Below, piece by piece: positions 9,718 through 17,355 of a DNA stretch of 20,404 nucleotides; the stretch's first letter is position 1; each line of letters opens with the position of its first letter. Source of the stretch: an uncultured Desulfomonile sp. (lineage in GTDB: Bacteria > Desulfobacterota > Desulfomonilia > Desulfomonilales > Desulfomonilaceae); NCBI GenBank assembly GCA_937915285.1, contig CALDNG010000015.1, positions 1-20,404 of the forward strand, in the 5' to 3' direction. The position numbers were made by a program, and so were the translations under genes. The notes under the pieces are model-generated. The model ran no database searches. It was given only the letters and a program-made list of their open reading frames with translations, and was not told the DNA's origin.

Positions 9718-9937
9718 CTTGCCAAAGCGCTTTAGCTGAAACACCGATCGGTAACAATGGTGCGAATCAGGTCATAGTTCTTATTTCAGTATGGCGCAGG
9801 CGGCCCTTCTTAATGATCAGCCAAATATTTCCCGGCTAAGATTTATTTAAAATACATCAGGTCATTTGGGCGCCATCAGGTAGGTTGTCAAGACTTTGAG
9901 GAAGAGTTTTGGGAGTATCATTTAATTTCATCGGCCA

Positions 9938-9962
9938 AATCAGGGATTATTGAACCCTGATT
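9938..9962 (-). terminator. Hairpin downstream of the mtnA-NAPRTase pair
   Basis: AATCAGGG (9938-9945) and CCCTGATT (9955-9962) form a perfect 8-bp stem with a 9-base loop, 33 bp past the stop of the nicotinate phosphoribosyltransferase gene. Only a short T-stretch follows on the minus strand, so termination is plausible but not certain. Confidence 0.45.
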
Positions 9963-9995
9963 CAGCCCTGGAACACTTTTTCAAGCAGAAATGGA

Positions 9996-11573
9996 TTAAA
10001 AAGTCTTGTAAGAGAGGGTCTTGCCATGCAGTTTCAGCAAATTCTTCTTTATCCGGTAGAGTTTTTCAGACAAGGAAACCTTGTAAATATGGGGATTTGA
10101 AAATCTCTTGAATTCGGGCTCGAGTTGTCCGGTTTGTATGACCGCCCTGTGACGGCATTCATCAAGGGACGGCGGATCATAAACCTGTTTTCCGTTTATG
10201 AATATGGGGGTCATCAATTCGACGGCCCGGTATGGTGGCTTATAGACCTTCTTCATGTAGTCATACGTAGGGTGATGGGCCGTAAGCTTCCTGCCTTGAG
10301 GTATTGGTTCGTCAAACTGCGCTAACAGATCTCCAATCATTACGTCCTGTCGGTTAAAAAAACGGAATATCTTTTTTACTCCAGGATTTGTAAGCTTGAT
10401 GGGATTGTGGGAAATCTTGATTTTGGGACTAAGCTTCCCGGTCGAACAGTCGGCTGCCATGAGCTTGTAAACCACTCCAAGCGCCGGTGTCTGGAACGAG
10501 GTAATCAGTTTGGTTCCCACGCACCACACATCTATATTTGCTCCCTGCTCTCTAAGGCTCTCTATGATCCATTCATCCAGATCACTGCTCGCCAGTATCT
10601 TCACCTCGGGAAATCCGGCGTTGTTCAGCATGGTCCTGGCCACTTTGGAGTAATAGGCGAGATCCCCACTGTCTATTCTGATGCCCTGGAGACGTTTGCC
10701 TCTGCTCCTTAAATCTGCAGCGACCTTGATGGCGTTTTTGATACCCTGAACCGTGTCGTATGTGTCCACAAGCAGGATGCTGTTGTCGGGAAAGACTTCC
10801 GTAAAACCCATAAATGACTCGAATTCATCGTCAAAGCTCTCTACCCAGCTATGGGCGTGTGTGCCTTTAACAGGAATCCCGAACATCTTACCTGCCCGAA
10901 CATTCGATGTCCCTGAACAGCCACCAATATATGCCGCCCTTGCCCCATACAGAGCCGCTTCTACTCCATGCGCCCTTCGTGTCCCGAATTCCACTACCGG
11001 CTCCCCACGTGTGGCATGTCTCAGCCTGGCTGCTTTTGTGGCAATCAGGGTTTGGTGACCTACCAGAGCCAACATTGTAGTTTCAAGTATCTGCGCCTCG
11101 TCTATCGGGCCTGTAACCCGTATCAAAGGTTCTCCGGGAAAGACAACGGTTCCCTCAGGCACAGCCCAGATGTCACCGCTGAATCTGATACCTTGGGACA
11201 ACGATTCTATGGCCCTGTCTGAGAATATTCCGAGACTCGCCAAATACTCCACGTCATCCGGATAAAGACACAGCCGATTCACGTGGTTGATGACACTTTC
11301 CAACCCGGCAAAAATGCAAAAACCCCCATTATCTGGGTTCTGGCGGTAATAAAGGTCAAAACAGGCGTTTTGAGTATTTCTCCCAAGCGCCCTGTAGCCT
11401 GCCACCATGGTCAGTTCATACAAGTCGGTATCTATCGTTCGATTCTCGCATCGCAGCCCGCAATATGCCTTTTTGGCGTCCAGAATACCTAGCAATTGTC
11501 CTGCGTCCGCATCTATCAAATCAACGTTTTCCAGTTCGGACTTGGTTTTTTGATCAATCAGCTTGGGATTCAT
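9996..11573 (-). CDS. pncB: Nicotinate phosphoribosyltransferase (NAD salvage)
   Basis: It joins nicotinate and PRPP to give nicotinate mononucleotide in the Preiss-Handler route to NAD, in the cytoplasm. At 525 aa it has the motifs TDLYELTM (49-56), EFGTRR (195-200), GTHAHSW (237-243, where the second His, 241, is expected to be the phosphorylated residue) and RIDSGDL (299-305). It most resembles the longer pncB2-like branch. About 45 residues precede the usual family start and are not recognised. The ATG overlaps the mtnA stop by 4 bp (ATGA), so translation is probably coupled to mtnA. No internal ATG gives a better N-terminus, and the ATGA overlap supports the start chosen. Confidence 0.94.
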   Translation of the reverse strand: MNPKLIDQKTKSELENVDLIDADAGQLLGILDAKKAYCGLRCENRTIDTDLYELTMVAGYRALGRNTQNACFDLYYRQNPDNGGFCIFAGLESVINHVNRLCLYPDDVEYLASLGIFSDRAIESLSQGIRFSGDIWAVPEGTVVFPGEPLIRVTGPIDEAQILETTMLALVGHQTLIATKAARLRHATRGEPVVEFGTRRAHGVEAALYGARAAYIGGCSGTSNVRAGKMFGIPVKGTHAHSWVESFDDEFESFMGFTEVFPDNSILLVDTYDTVQGIKNAIKVAADLRSRGKRLQGIRIDSGDLAYYSKVARTMLNNAGFPEVKILASSDLDEWIIESLREQGANIDVWCVGTKLITSFQTPALGVVYKLMAADCSTGKLSPKIKISHNPIKLTNPGVKKIFRFFNRQDVMIGDLLAQFDEPIPQGRKLTAHHPTYDYMKKVYKPPYRAVELMTPIFINGKQVYDPPSLDECRHRAVIQTGQLEPEFKRFSNPHIYKVSLSEKLYRIKKNLLKLHGKTLSYKTF

Positions 11574-12634
11574 GATCGAGTTTCTTCTTTTGATTTGCTA
11601 AAAAACTTCTCAAACGATTCGTTAAATGGATTGACCGCAACACCCCATTCCGTAACTATTCCGTGGATCAGTTCATGAGGGGTGACATCAAATGCGATAT
11701 TTCTGACTTTAACGCCCTCTGGAGCTATTCTGACTCCCCCAATGCAGGTAACCTCTTCGGGTTTACGCTCTTCGATAGGGATTTCCTCGCCGCTACCGAT
11801 TTTCATGTCAATGGTGGACAAAGGGGCCGCAACATAAAACGGGATTTTATGAAAATTTGCGAGGACCGCCACCGAATAAGTCCCGATCTTGTTGGCAGCG
11901 TCGCCGTTAGACGCAATCCTGTCTGCTCCCACCACCACCTTGTCGATCAGACCTTTCTGCATCATGGCGCCGGCAGTGTTGTCCGGAATCAACGTCACCG
12001 GAATTCCCAGCTTCATTAACTCCCACGATGTGATTCTGGCCCCCTGGTTGAGAGGCCGGGTTTCATCGGCGACCACAGTGATGTTCTTGCCTTGCTCAAA
12101 CGCCGCCCTGATGACTCCCAGGGCGGTCCCAAAACCGGCTGTAGCAAGTCCACCAGCGTTGCAATGCGTCAGGACTGTGTCCCCATCCTTTATGAGGTCA
12201 GCCCCGTGGAACCCTATCTGTTCACACAGTCGCCTGTCCTCGATCTCCATGAGGATCGCTTCATTCACCATGAGGTCCTTTATTTGAGACGGACTAAGGT
12301 GTTTGTTCCTTTCAAACAGGGATTTCATCCTGTCAACGGCCCAGAAAAGATTAACCGCTGTAGGTCTGGTCGAAGCGATGGCAGAGCATACTTCCAAAAA
12401 ATAGCCATCCAGATCGCCATCATATTTATCAGCGCTCAGCAACCCCAACGCAATTCCCATCGCTGCGGCAACCCCAATTGCAGGCGCGCCCCTTACAGCC
12501 AGTCGCCTTATGGCATCACACATCTCATCGACACGCCTGATTTCGATATATTCCTCCCGTAAAGGTAGAAGTGTCTGGTCAAGCAGTCTTATATGATCAC
12601 CTCTCCACTCTATCGTTCTAAAAGGATCCGACAA
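11570..12634 (-). CDS. mtnA: S-methyl-5-thioribose-1-phosphate isomerase (MtnA)
   Basis: It converts 5-methylthioribose 1-phosphate to methylthioribulose 1-phosphate in methionine salvage; some homologues act on 5-deoxyribose 1-phosphate or in related shunts. From the TTG at 12634 the protein is 354 aa. Catalytic Cys158 lies in [10 protein letters not shown] and Asp238 in GADRIA, close to Cys160/Asp240 of the Bacillus enzyme. RGAPAIG and NTAGAMM are also typical. The frame stays open to a TTG at 12691, but that start has no ribosome site, whereas the TTG at 12634 follows GGAGG by 5 bp and yields the normal family N-terminus (FRTIEWRGD). No other methionine salvage gene is nearby. It is coupled by an ATGA overlap to the nicotinate phosphoribosyltransferase gene. 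Confidence 0.94.
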   Translation of the reverse strand: MSDPFRTIEWRGDHIRLLDQTLLPLREEYIEIRRVDEMCDAIRRLAVRGAPAIGVAAAMGIALGLLSADKYDGDLDGYFLEVCSAIASTRPTAVNLFWAVDRMKSLFERNKHLSPSQIKDLMVNEAILMEIEDRRLCEQIGFHGADLIKDGDTVLTHCNAGGLATAGFGTALGVIRAAFEQGKNITVVADETRPLNQGARITSWELMKLGIPVTLIPDNTAGAMMQKGLIDKVVVGADRIASNGDAANKIGTYSVAVLANFHKIPFYVAAPLSTIDMKIGSGEEIPIEERKPEEVTCIGGVRIAPEGVKVRNIAFDVTPHELIHGIVTEWGVAVNPFNESFEKFFSKSKEETRS

Positions 12635-12639
12635 TTTTG

Positions 12640-12644
12640 CCTCC
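12640..12644 (-). promoter_or_regulatory. Ribosome binding site that sets the mtnA start
   Basis: GGAGG on the minus strand, 5 bp before a TTG at 12634. It decides in favour of that start over the upstream in-frame TTG at 12691. Confidence 0.7.
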
Positions 12645-12914
12645 AGAAAATGCGCCTGGATATTAGGGCCATTAGCCACGAATCTCGACAATTCCAGACG
12701 ATTGCTCTATCACCCATTATTTTACCACATCAAAGCTTTTATTTCACACCTCCGTTTTTTGAGTACTCAGGGCCCGCGCACAGGCGCCATCTTCAGATGT
12801 TAGACAGAGTATAATTAAATAAATTTAAATAGATAATTATAAACTATAAAAAATAACTTGAAATATTTGACCGTCCCTGCTATATGAATTTCAAAAAAGT
12901 TGAGAGGTAGCATA
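12645..12914. other. Intergenic region between mtnA and the small secreted protein gene
   Basis: About 270 bp. The part from 12808 to 12870 is strikingly A+T-rich and could act as an UP element for the promoter at 12858-12886. On the minus strand TATACT (12808-12813) is a possible -10 for mtnA without a good -35. A perfect Shine-Dalgarno word GGAGGTG (minus strand, 12747-12753) leads to no usable reading frame. Confidence 0.5.
12858..12886 (+). promoter_or_regulatory. Sigma-70 promoter for the small secreted protein gene
   Basis: TTGAAA (12858-12863, 5 of 6), a 17-bp spacer and TATATG (12881-12886, 4 of 6), preceded by a long A+T-rich tract. The start codon is about 28 bp beyond the -10. Confidence 0.6.
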
Positions 12915-13259
12915 ATGATCAGGTCCGTATTTTTTGTCATTGCGTTGATGTCGATCCTGTTGATCACAGGACCTGGCCAGGTATTCTCTGATAGCGGAAT
13001 GGCGCTAAATGTGTGTCAGGAATTGGTCAACAATGCCAGGGCCTATGAAAATAGGGCGACTTGGCATAACCGTGTATGCAAAAACCTGATGCAACAAATC
13101 GAAAACATGTCCAAATTACCCAAGAACGCAGGGACTTCCCAAGCGTTGGATAGTCTCTTCCAACAATACGACCAGAATCGTGAGATGGAAAACAAGCTGC
13201 GTCTTCTTTTTCGACAGACGTCTGAAGAAGCAGAACGTTGTATGAAATCAATTAACTAG
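12915..13259 (+). CDS. Small secreted protein with three cysteines, function unknown
   Basis: I do not recognise a family. From the ATG at 12915 it is 114 aa. A signal peptide is clear: Met-Ile-Arg, then a hydrophobic core (about 4-19) and a likely cut after VFS near residue 25. The mature part, about 90 residues, is hydrophilic, rich in Gln, Asn, Arg and Glu, and looks almost wholly helical. It has three cysteines (in NVCQEL, NRVCKN and AERCMK). It probably lives in the periplasm. The frame also opens at a TTG at 12900, but GAGAGG (12902-12907) is spaced 7 bp from the ATG, so the ATG is preferred. The gene stands alone with its own promoter and a likely terminator at 13330-13353. That makes it a true gene, though its job cannot be told. 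Confidence 0.75.
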   Translation: MIRSVFFVIALMSILLITGPGQVFSDSGMALNVCQELVNNARAYENRATWHNRVCKNLMQQIENMSKLPKNAGTSQALDSLFQQYDQNREMENKLRLLFRQTSEEAERCMKSIN

Positions 13260-13329
13260 AGACATTCGTCTTCCACACCTGACGCATAGCTCCTCTCTAT
13301 ATTTGATCCACAACCCATTTTGCGTGGTG

Positions 13330-13353
13330 GCCTGAAAGTCTTGGCTTTCGGGC
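13330..13353 (+). terminator. Hairpin after the small secreted protein gene
   Basis: GCCTGAAAG (13330-13338) pairs with CTTTCGGGC (13345-13353), 9 bp with one G-U, around a 6-base loop. A loosely T-rich tail follows. It lies 70 bp beyond the stop codon. Confidence 0.45.
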
Positions 13354-13411
13354 TGCCTTCGTCTTATACTCCCCCACTGAAAAGCAAAATCATATGATGA
13401 AGAATCCTCCA

Positions 13412-13450
13412 AGGAGTGTTGTCGACTCCTAACAAAACCTGTAATACAAT
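13412..13450 (+). promoter_or_regulatory. Possible prmA-miaA-hfq promoter with overlapping inverted repeat
   Basis: TCGACT (13422-13427), a 17-bp spacer and TACAAT (13445-13450, 5 of 6) lie about 30 bp before prmA. An inverted repeat AGGAGT (13412-13417) / ACTCCT (13425-13430) covers the -35 and could be an operator. Confidence 0.4.
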
Positions 13451-13480
13451 TGTGTTCAACAATGTGGGAAGGTAGCCAAA

Positions 13481-14365
13481 ATGAGCCAATTCGTGCCCGT
13501 GGAATGGGTAGTGATAGATGCGCTGGTTTGCGCTGAACTTGCAGACCCGGTAAGTTTTTTTTTGCATGAAAGATGTTCTCATGGCGTGAATATGGAGGAC
13601 GAATCTGAACTAGTTCGTATCTCGGCATATTTCAGCCCTGATGAGGCAGATGAAGCCCGTAAGGCGCTTTTGGATTACATTGAAAAACTTGGTGAGAGTT
13701 TTCCCGAGTTTCCTAAACCAACCGTGACTTTTAGAACGACTCTCTCTGAGAACTGGGCAGTCGCCTGGAAAGACAATTTCAAGGTCCTTGAAGTCGGCTC
13801 AACAATTCTGATAACCCCTCCATGGCTGAATCCTGAACCTCATGATAGGCATATGATAATAATTGAACCGGCAGAGGCATTCGGAACGGGTTCGCACGAG
13901 ACGACAAGGGGTTGCCTGGAATTGCTCGAAGATGTTCTTGGCGATTATGGTGGCCGATCAGCTACTGCCAGTGTTCTGGATGTGGGATGTGGATCGGGGA
14001 TTCTTGCCATAGCTGCCGTAAAATTGGGAGCAAGCCCGGTTACAGCGATTGACAATGACCCGGTGGCGATAGAATCAGCCAGGGAAAATTCCTCATTGAA
14101 CGGAGTTCTCGACAAGATATGCTTGGAATGTAAAGCCATCGAAAACGTGGAGGTCTGTTTTGACATTGTGATCGCTAATCTGGATTACACCACTCTGTGT
14201 AGAAATGTGTCCATTTTGCCAGGGCTATTTCGGGACAGGCTCATTATCTCTGGTATTACAGTTGATCAATGGGAATCTGTAAAGAAACTTTTCGGAGCAG
14301 AATCTCTCAAGCCGTTAAAAGAACTTCAGAAGTCTGAGTGGGTAAGCGCTATCTTTTCGCATTAG
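13481..14365 (+). CDS. prmA: Ribosomal protein L11 methyltransferase (PrmA)
   Basis: This 294-aa SAM-dependent methyltransferase trimethylates ribosomal protein L11. It has an N-terminal substrate-recognition domain (about 1-85) and a Rossmann methyltransferase domain with EPAEAFGTGSHETT (129-142), the SAM-binding motif I VLDVGCGSGI (165-174) and the acidic Asp191 (AIDNDP). The motif that is usually ANI-L-A reads ANLDYTTL (232-239), a modest departure from the family. The start follows GGGAAGG (13466-13472) by 8 bp. It is first of a likely prmA-miaA-hfq operon; the next gene starts 16 bp on. Confidence 0.93.
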   Translation: MSQFVPVEWVVIDALVCAELADPVSFFLHERCSHGVNMEDESELVRISAYFSPDEADEARKALLDYIEKLGESFPEFPKPTVTFRTTLSENWAVAWKDNFKVLEVGSTILITPPWLNPEPHDRHMIIIEPAEAFGTGSHETTRGCLELLEDVLGDYGGRSATASVLDVGCGSGILAIAAVKLGASPVTAIDNDPVAIESARENSSLNGVLDKICLECKAIENVEVCFDIVIANLDYTTLCRNVSILPGLFRDRLIISGITVDQWESVKKLFGAESLKPLKELQKSEWVSAIFSH

Positions 14366-14381
14366 ATGGGTAGAGCAATCA

Positions 14382-15311
14382 GTGTCGGAAACAAAAAACA
14401 AAATTATAATAATCGCTGGCCCCACCGCATCCGGCAAGACATCGCTTGCCATCCGACTTGCTCTCGGCATCGGCGCTGAAATAGTCTCGGCGGATTCTAT
14501 CCAGATTTATAGATACATGGACATAGGGTCCGCCAAACCGACCGAAAATGAAAAAACACTCGTTCCTCATCACATGATTGACATACGTGATCCGGATGAG
14601 GATTATTCCGTTGGTGATTTCGTAAGGGAATCAAGAGCTGTTATTGATTTGTTGATAAAAAAAAACCGGATCCCGCTTGTAGTTGGTGGAACCGGATTGT
14701 ACATAAGGGGTCTATTAGGAGGATTGGTTGATTTACCAGCCTCTGATAAAGTCCTGAGGGAAAGGTTACTCAAGATCGCAGAAGAAGGAGGGCCTGACGC
14801 GTTGCACGCAATGCTTGAAGATGTTGATCAAGCCAGTGCAGCAAGGATCGGATCCCAAAACGTTTCAAGACTAGCCAGAGCCTTGGAAGTGTTTGAATTG
14901 ACTGGTAAACGTATGTCTGACCTCATAAACGGACATGTTTTTAGTGATAGGCCCTATGACTCATTATTTATTTGTATCTCTCCAAATCGAGAAGTACTAT
15001 ATGAACGCATTGATAAACGTGTTGAAAATATGTTAAACACGGGATTGATAGAAGAAGTAATCAATCTTCGCGAACAGGGCTATGGCTCGGACTTGAAGTC
15101 AATGCAGTCACTGGGTTATCGTCACGCTTCCATGATTCTCGACGCAGAAGCAGACCTGAGGCAAGCATCCGCTCTCATGAAGAGGGATACTCGACGGTAT
15201 GCCAAGAGGCAGCTCACATGGTTTAGGTCGGAATCAAGAGTTGAATGGTTTGATCCTCTTAATATCTCGGCTATCGAGATTTGTATTGAAAATTTTCTCA
15301 GTCACAGATGA
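14382..15311 (+). CDS. miaA: tRNA dimethylallyltransferase (MiaA)
   Basis: It adds a dimethylallyl group to N6 of A37 in tRNAs that read UNN codons. The 309-aa protein starts at a GTG. Visible motifs: P-loop GPTASGKT (13-20), SADSIQIYR (36-44; the catalytic Asp38 and substrate-binding Ser39/Gln41 of the usual DSxQxYR), SAKPT, VGGTGLYI, and the C-terminal RRYAKRQLTWFR. No ATG gives a better N-terminus, since the P-loop comes only 13 residues in. The ribosome site is weak, and translation may be coupled to prmA, whose stop is 16 bp upstream. hfq follows, an arrangement shared with many proteobacteria. Confidence 0.97.
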   Translation: MSETKNKIIIIAGPTASGKTSLAIRLALGIGAEIVSADSIQIYRYMDIGSAKPTENEKTLVPHHMIDIRDPDEDYSVGDFVRESRAVIDLLIKKNRIPLVVGGTGLYIRGLLGGLVDLPASDKVLRERLLKIAEEGGPDALHAMLEDVDQASAARIGSQNVSRLARALEVFELTGKRMSDLINGHVFSDRPYDSLFICISPNREVLYERIDKRVENMLNTGLIEEVINLREQGYGSDLKSMQSLGYRHASMILDAEADLRQASALMKRDTRRYAKRQLTWFRSESRVEWFDPLNISAIEICIENFLSHR

Positions 15312-15357
15312 AAAGCTGAGATTTTCTCCCGGTTTAGCCTTTTGAATCACACAATTG

Positions 15358-15379
15358 GCGCAAACCAGGGATTTTGCGC
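15358..15379 (+). promoter_or_regulatory. Hairpin directly before the hfq ribosome binding site
   Basis: GCGCAAA (15358-15364) and TTTGCGC (15373-15379) form a perfect GC-rich 7-bp stem with an 8-base loop. It ends two bases before GGGGG (15382-15386), the hfq Shine-Dalgarno sequence. No T-run follows, so a terminator is unlikely. The placement suits translational control. Confidence 0.5.
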
Positions 15380-15393
15380 ATGGGGGCGCTCAA

Positions 15394-15627
15394 ATGCCTA
15401 AAACACATTTTAACATTCAGGATCAATTTCTTAATCAAGTCCGCAAGGCCAGGATAGAAATTGAGGCGGTCTTAACATCCGGCAGCTCTATCAAGGGATA
15501 CGTCCGTAGTTTTGACAGCTTCTGTATAATCGTAGAAGACTCTGAAGACACCAAGTTGGTTTATAAACATGCCCTCAGCATGATAAAACCGGCCGAAGCA
15601 GGTGTTAAAATACCTGGATTGGTCTGA
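15394..15627 (+). CDS. hfq: RNA chaperone Hfq
   Basis: This is a 77-aa Sm-like protein that forms a hexameric ring and pairs small RNAs with mRNAs. The Sm1 motif runs from FNIQDQFLNQVRK through GYVRSFDSFCIIVED, and the Sm2 motif is VYKHALSMI (usual YKHAIS). The conserved Gln near residue 8 and the Lys of YKHA, part of the proximal RNA-binding face, are present. The second strand is less like the enterobacterial form (VLTSGSSIKGYV), and the C-terminal tail is short. The frame is open to a TTG at 15355, but the ATG at 15394 behind GGGGGC gives the normal family start. It lies 82 bp after miaA, probably in one operon. Confidence 0.95.
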   Translation: MPKTHFNIQDQFLNQVRKARIEIEAVLTSGSSIKGYVRSFDSFCIIVEDSEDTKLVYKHALSMIKPAEAGVKIPGLV

Positions 15628-15932
15628 AACAGGTCAGGGTTCGGGAATAGGTTCCAGGCAAGCTGGGCCAATCAAAAAAGCCGTACATTGGCGCATGATA
15701 AGGCAGGAGAATGCCTCGAGGTTACCCCTGTTCTTTTGCTCAGTCGAGTTTTGGTTCCGGGCCGGCCATCCCTCATGGCCATTGCCACATTTGAAACCCA
15801 GGGGATTTTGTTTCAACTGTTTTTTCCTGCTTACATGACAAATTGATGTTCAGGTCTGGTGATTTAGCCTGGAACTGAACCTTCCTTTCAATGTTGCCGA
15901 TATCATTTACGTTAGGCCGGAGGCCGGGAAAC
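15628..15932. other. 305-bp gene-free region after hfq
   Basis: No supported gene. It holds an inverted repeat GGCCAT/ATGGCC with a 5-base loop (15764-15780) and the terminator candidate at 15791-15825. The rest shows nothing I can name. Confidence 0.5.
15791..15825 (+). terminator. Possible Rho-independent terminator of the prmA-miaA-hfq operon
   Basis: TTGAAAC (15791-15797) and GTTTCAA (15810-15816) form a perfect 7-bp stem, followed by a run of six T (15820-15825). The stem is AT-rich and the loop is 12 bases, so it is not a strong one. It lies 163 bp past the hfq stop. Confidence 0.45.
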
Positions 15933-16202
15933 ATGACATCAGATCGTGAATTTCCAAAACAGATTGTAGTCAGATCAACCAAGAGCGTAGGATTATCGAT
16001 CATATTGACCGTTCTGTTGGGACCACTTGGTATGTTTTATTCCACCATAACCGGCGCGATAATCATGCTGATAATTTCAGGTATTGTAGGAATATTGACA
16101 TTAGGATACGGCATTGTTGTGACTCACCCAATATGTGTCATTTGGGGCGCTTTGGCCGCTAATTCATATAACAAAAAACTGCTCGCGGGATCTATCGCAT
16201 AA
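15933..16202 (+). CDS. Small membrane protein of unknown function
   Basis: This is an 89-aa protein: about 18 polar residues, then two to three hydrophobic segments (about 19-38 with GPLGMFYSTITG, and about 40-74), then the short tail NSYNKKLLAGSIA. Similar small proteins with GPLGxFYxxxTG and PICxIWGAxAA are, to my recollection, widespread in proteobacteria and unnamed. An in-frame ATG at 15891 exists, but the ATG at 15933 follows GGAGG (15919-15923) by 9 bp and is preferred. It is convergent with the B12-binding protein gene and looks like a single-gene unit. Confidence 0.72.
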   Translation: MTSDREFPKQIVVRSTKSVGLSIILTVLLGPLGMFYSTITGAIIMLIISGIVGILTLGYGIVVTHPICVIWGALAANSYNKKLLAGSIA

Positions 16203-16281
16203 CCTTTGCCCCTTTTTGGTCATGAATGGGTCGCAATCCCCAAGCGATTCCTGGGTAATCCATATCTTATGAGATCGTTTG

Positions 16282-17355
16282 TCAGGACAATTGCGCTTCC
16301 TCCACGAGACGATTGGCCAAGGAAACGGCCTTGACCGCATCTTCCGCATAACCGTCGGCGCCAATTCGCATCCACATATCTGGAAAGGATCGAAGGGCGT
16401 AGCCTCCAACCATAATTTTTAGGGACCCTGCACTGTCATTATCGCGCGCAGCCTTTATTACTTCCTTGAGCATTCCGAGATGTGTAGGCATCGATGTAGA
16501 TATCCCGAGTACGTGGGGATTATGAGACACGATGGCATCAATGATGCTGGATGTAGGTGTGTTGGCGCCTACGTAATAAGTGTCCCAGCCGTCCATCTCA
16601 AAAAAATCCGCTACCATCCTTATACCAAGCTCGTGAAGCTCACCTCCGACACAGGCGGCCACAAATCGGCGTCCTTTTTTTTCATTTGCAAAGATGTAGG
16701 GATAAAGCTGTGACATGATCAACTGGGTTGCGGCTGAACAGTAGTGTTCCTGAGCCACACTGACCTGATTGAGATACCAGAGTCGCCCGATCTCGTACTG
16801 GGATTGCTGAAAAACATAAATATAAATATCCCTGATACTTGTGCCATTTTCCACAGCCTCCAGTATCAGCTTCGAAGCCGAACGCCTATCTGCATTCAAT
16901 AAGGCGCCAAGATATTTCTCGGCCAGATCATGCAAGGGGAGGTCTTCAGACATGTGTGAAGACAGGTTGGCGCCATCATGCAGGATCTGGTCTGACGCTA
17001 ACCTGATGATGTCATCCGTGACGGCGCTCATCTCCGGGGTGAGCCTCTCCCTCAGTACTTTGCCAGTGCATTCCAGCGCTACAGTCAAAGCCTCTGGCGG
17101 AAACTTCAATCCCTCAAAGAGTTGCCTGAGCCAGATGACGTAGTTGACAAATATCGACGGATCGTTCTCGGTAATAGCTTCAATGAGATACTGGAAATGA
17201 TAATTGGAGTCTCGAAGACTCAATTTGCGGCCTTTTTCACCGTACGGTTCCCATATCTGTGGTTGCATTCTATACTGCATTTCCACGATCGACTCTGAAA
17301 GAATGTCCATCTCATCATTTATGATTTTGGCTATTGCTGAGTTTATTTCATCCAT
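16282..17355 (-). CDS. Stand-alone cobalamin-binding sensor protein with Wx9EH motif (CarH-like sensor module, no DNA-binding domain)
   Basis: This 357-aa soluble protein has three parts. The helical N-terminal domain (about 1-130) resembles those in RsbR-type regulators. A four-helix B12-binding cap (about 140-225) has Trp193, Glu203 and His204 in the exact Wx9EH spacing of CarH/LitR photoreceptors. A Rossmann B12-binding domain (about 229-350) has ELHELG (239-244, a DxHxxG variant with His241 as expected lower ligand), GISTSMPTHL, VGGYAL and GADGYAEDA. The residue after the Trp is Tyr194, whereas CarH of Thermus has His132 there. No MerR DNA-binding or catalytic domain is present, so it probably acts through protein contacts. 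Sensing of light, B12 or redox state is inference; a methyltransferase corrinoid carrier is the alternative, but the Wx9EH cap favours a sensor. GAGGAA lies 5 bp before the ATG. It is divergent from the heme oxygenase gene. Confidence 0.87.
   Translation of the reverse strand: MDEINSAIAKIINDEMDILSESIVEMQYRMQPQIWEPYGEKGRKLSLRDSNYHFQYLIEAITENDPSIFVNYVIWLRQLFEGLKFPPEALTVALECTGKVLRERLTPEMSAVTDDIIRLASDQILHDGANLSSHMSEDLPLHDLAEKYLGALLNADRRSASKLILEAVENGTSIRDIYIYVFQQSQYEIGRLWYLNQVSVAQEHYCSAATQLIMSQLYPYIFANEKKGRRFVAACVGGELHELGIRMVADFFEMDGWDTYYVGANTPTSSIIDAIVSHNPHVLGISTSMPTHLGMLKEVIKAARDNDSAGSLKIMVGGYALRSFPDMWMRIGADGYAEDAVKAVSLANRLVEEAQLS

Larger units (their letters stand above)
9661..9995. other. 335-bp gene-free region upstream of grpE
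   Basis: No convincing coding frame. It holds a weak grpE promoter candidate (9690-9717), a 10-bp palindrome ACCGATCGGT at 9743-9752, and the words ATCAGGTCAT at 9766-9775 and 9856-9865 (ATCAGGT again at 9875-9881). It also holds a hairpin at 9938-9962 that could end the nicotinate phosphoribosyltransferase transcript. No CIRCE element and no clear sigma-32 (CTTGAAA / CCCCATNT) pair were found. Confidence 0.6.

Noticed and set aside
9661..9995. CIRCE or sigma-32 control of grpE-dnaK
   Set aside because: The specific words for these elements were looked for on both strands and not found.
12092..12562. Plus-strand open frame of 156 codons opposite mtnA
   Set aside because: It lies entirely antisense to a well-supported gene, with no start signal and no family resemblance.
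12747..12753. Perfect Shine-Dalgarno word GGAGGTG on the minus strand upstream of mtnA
   Set aside because: The only start codon at a usable distance leads to a stop within three codons, so there is no supported leader peptide.
13248..13628. Minus-strand open frame of 126 codons covering the prmA upstream region
   Set aside because: It overlaps the prmA start and promoter, has low-quality composition with no recognisable domain, and has no ribosome site.
15602..15838. Plus-strand open frame of 78 codons beginning inside the hfq 3' end
   Set aside because: No ribosome site, composition unlike its neighbours, and it runs across inverted repeats that look like transcript ends.
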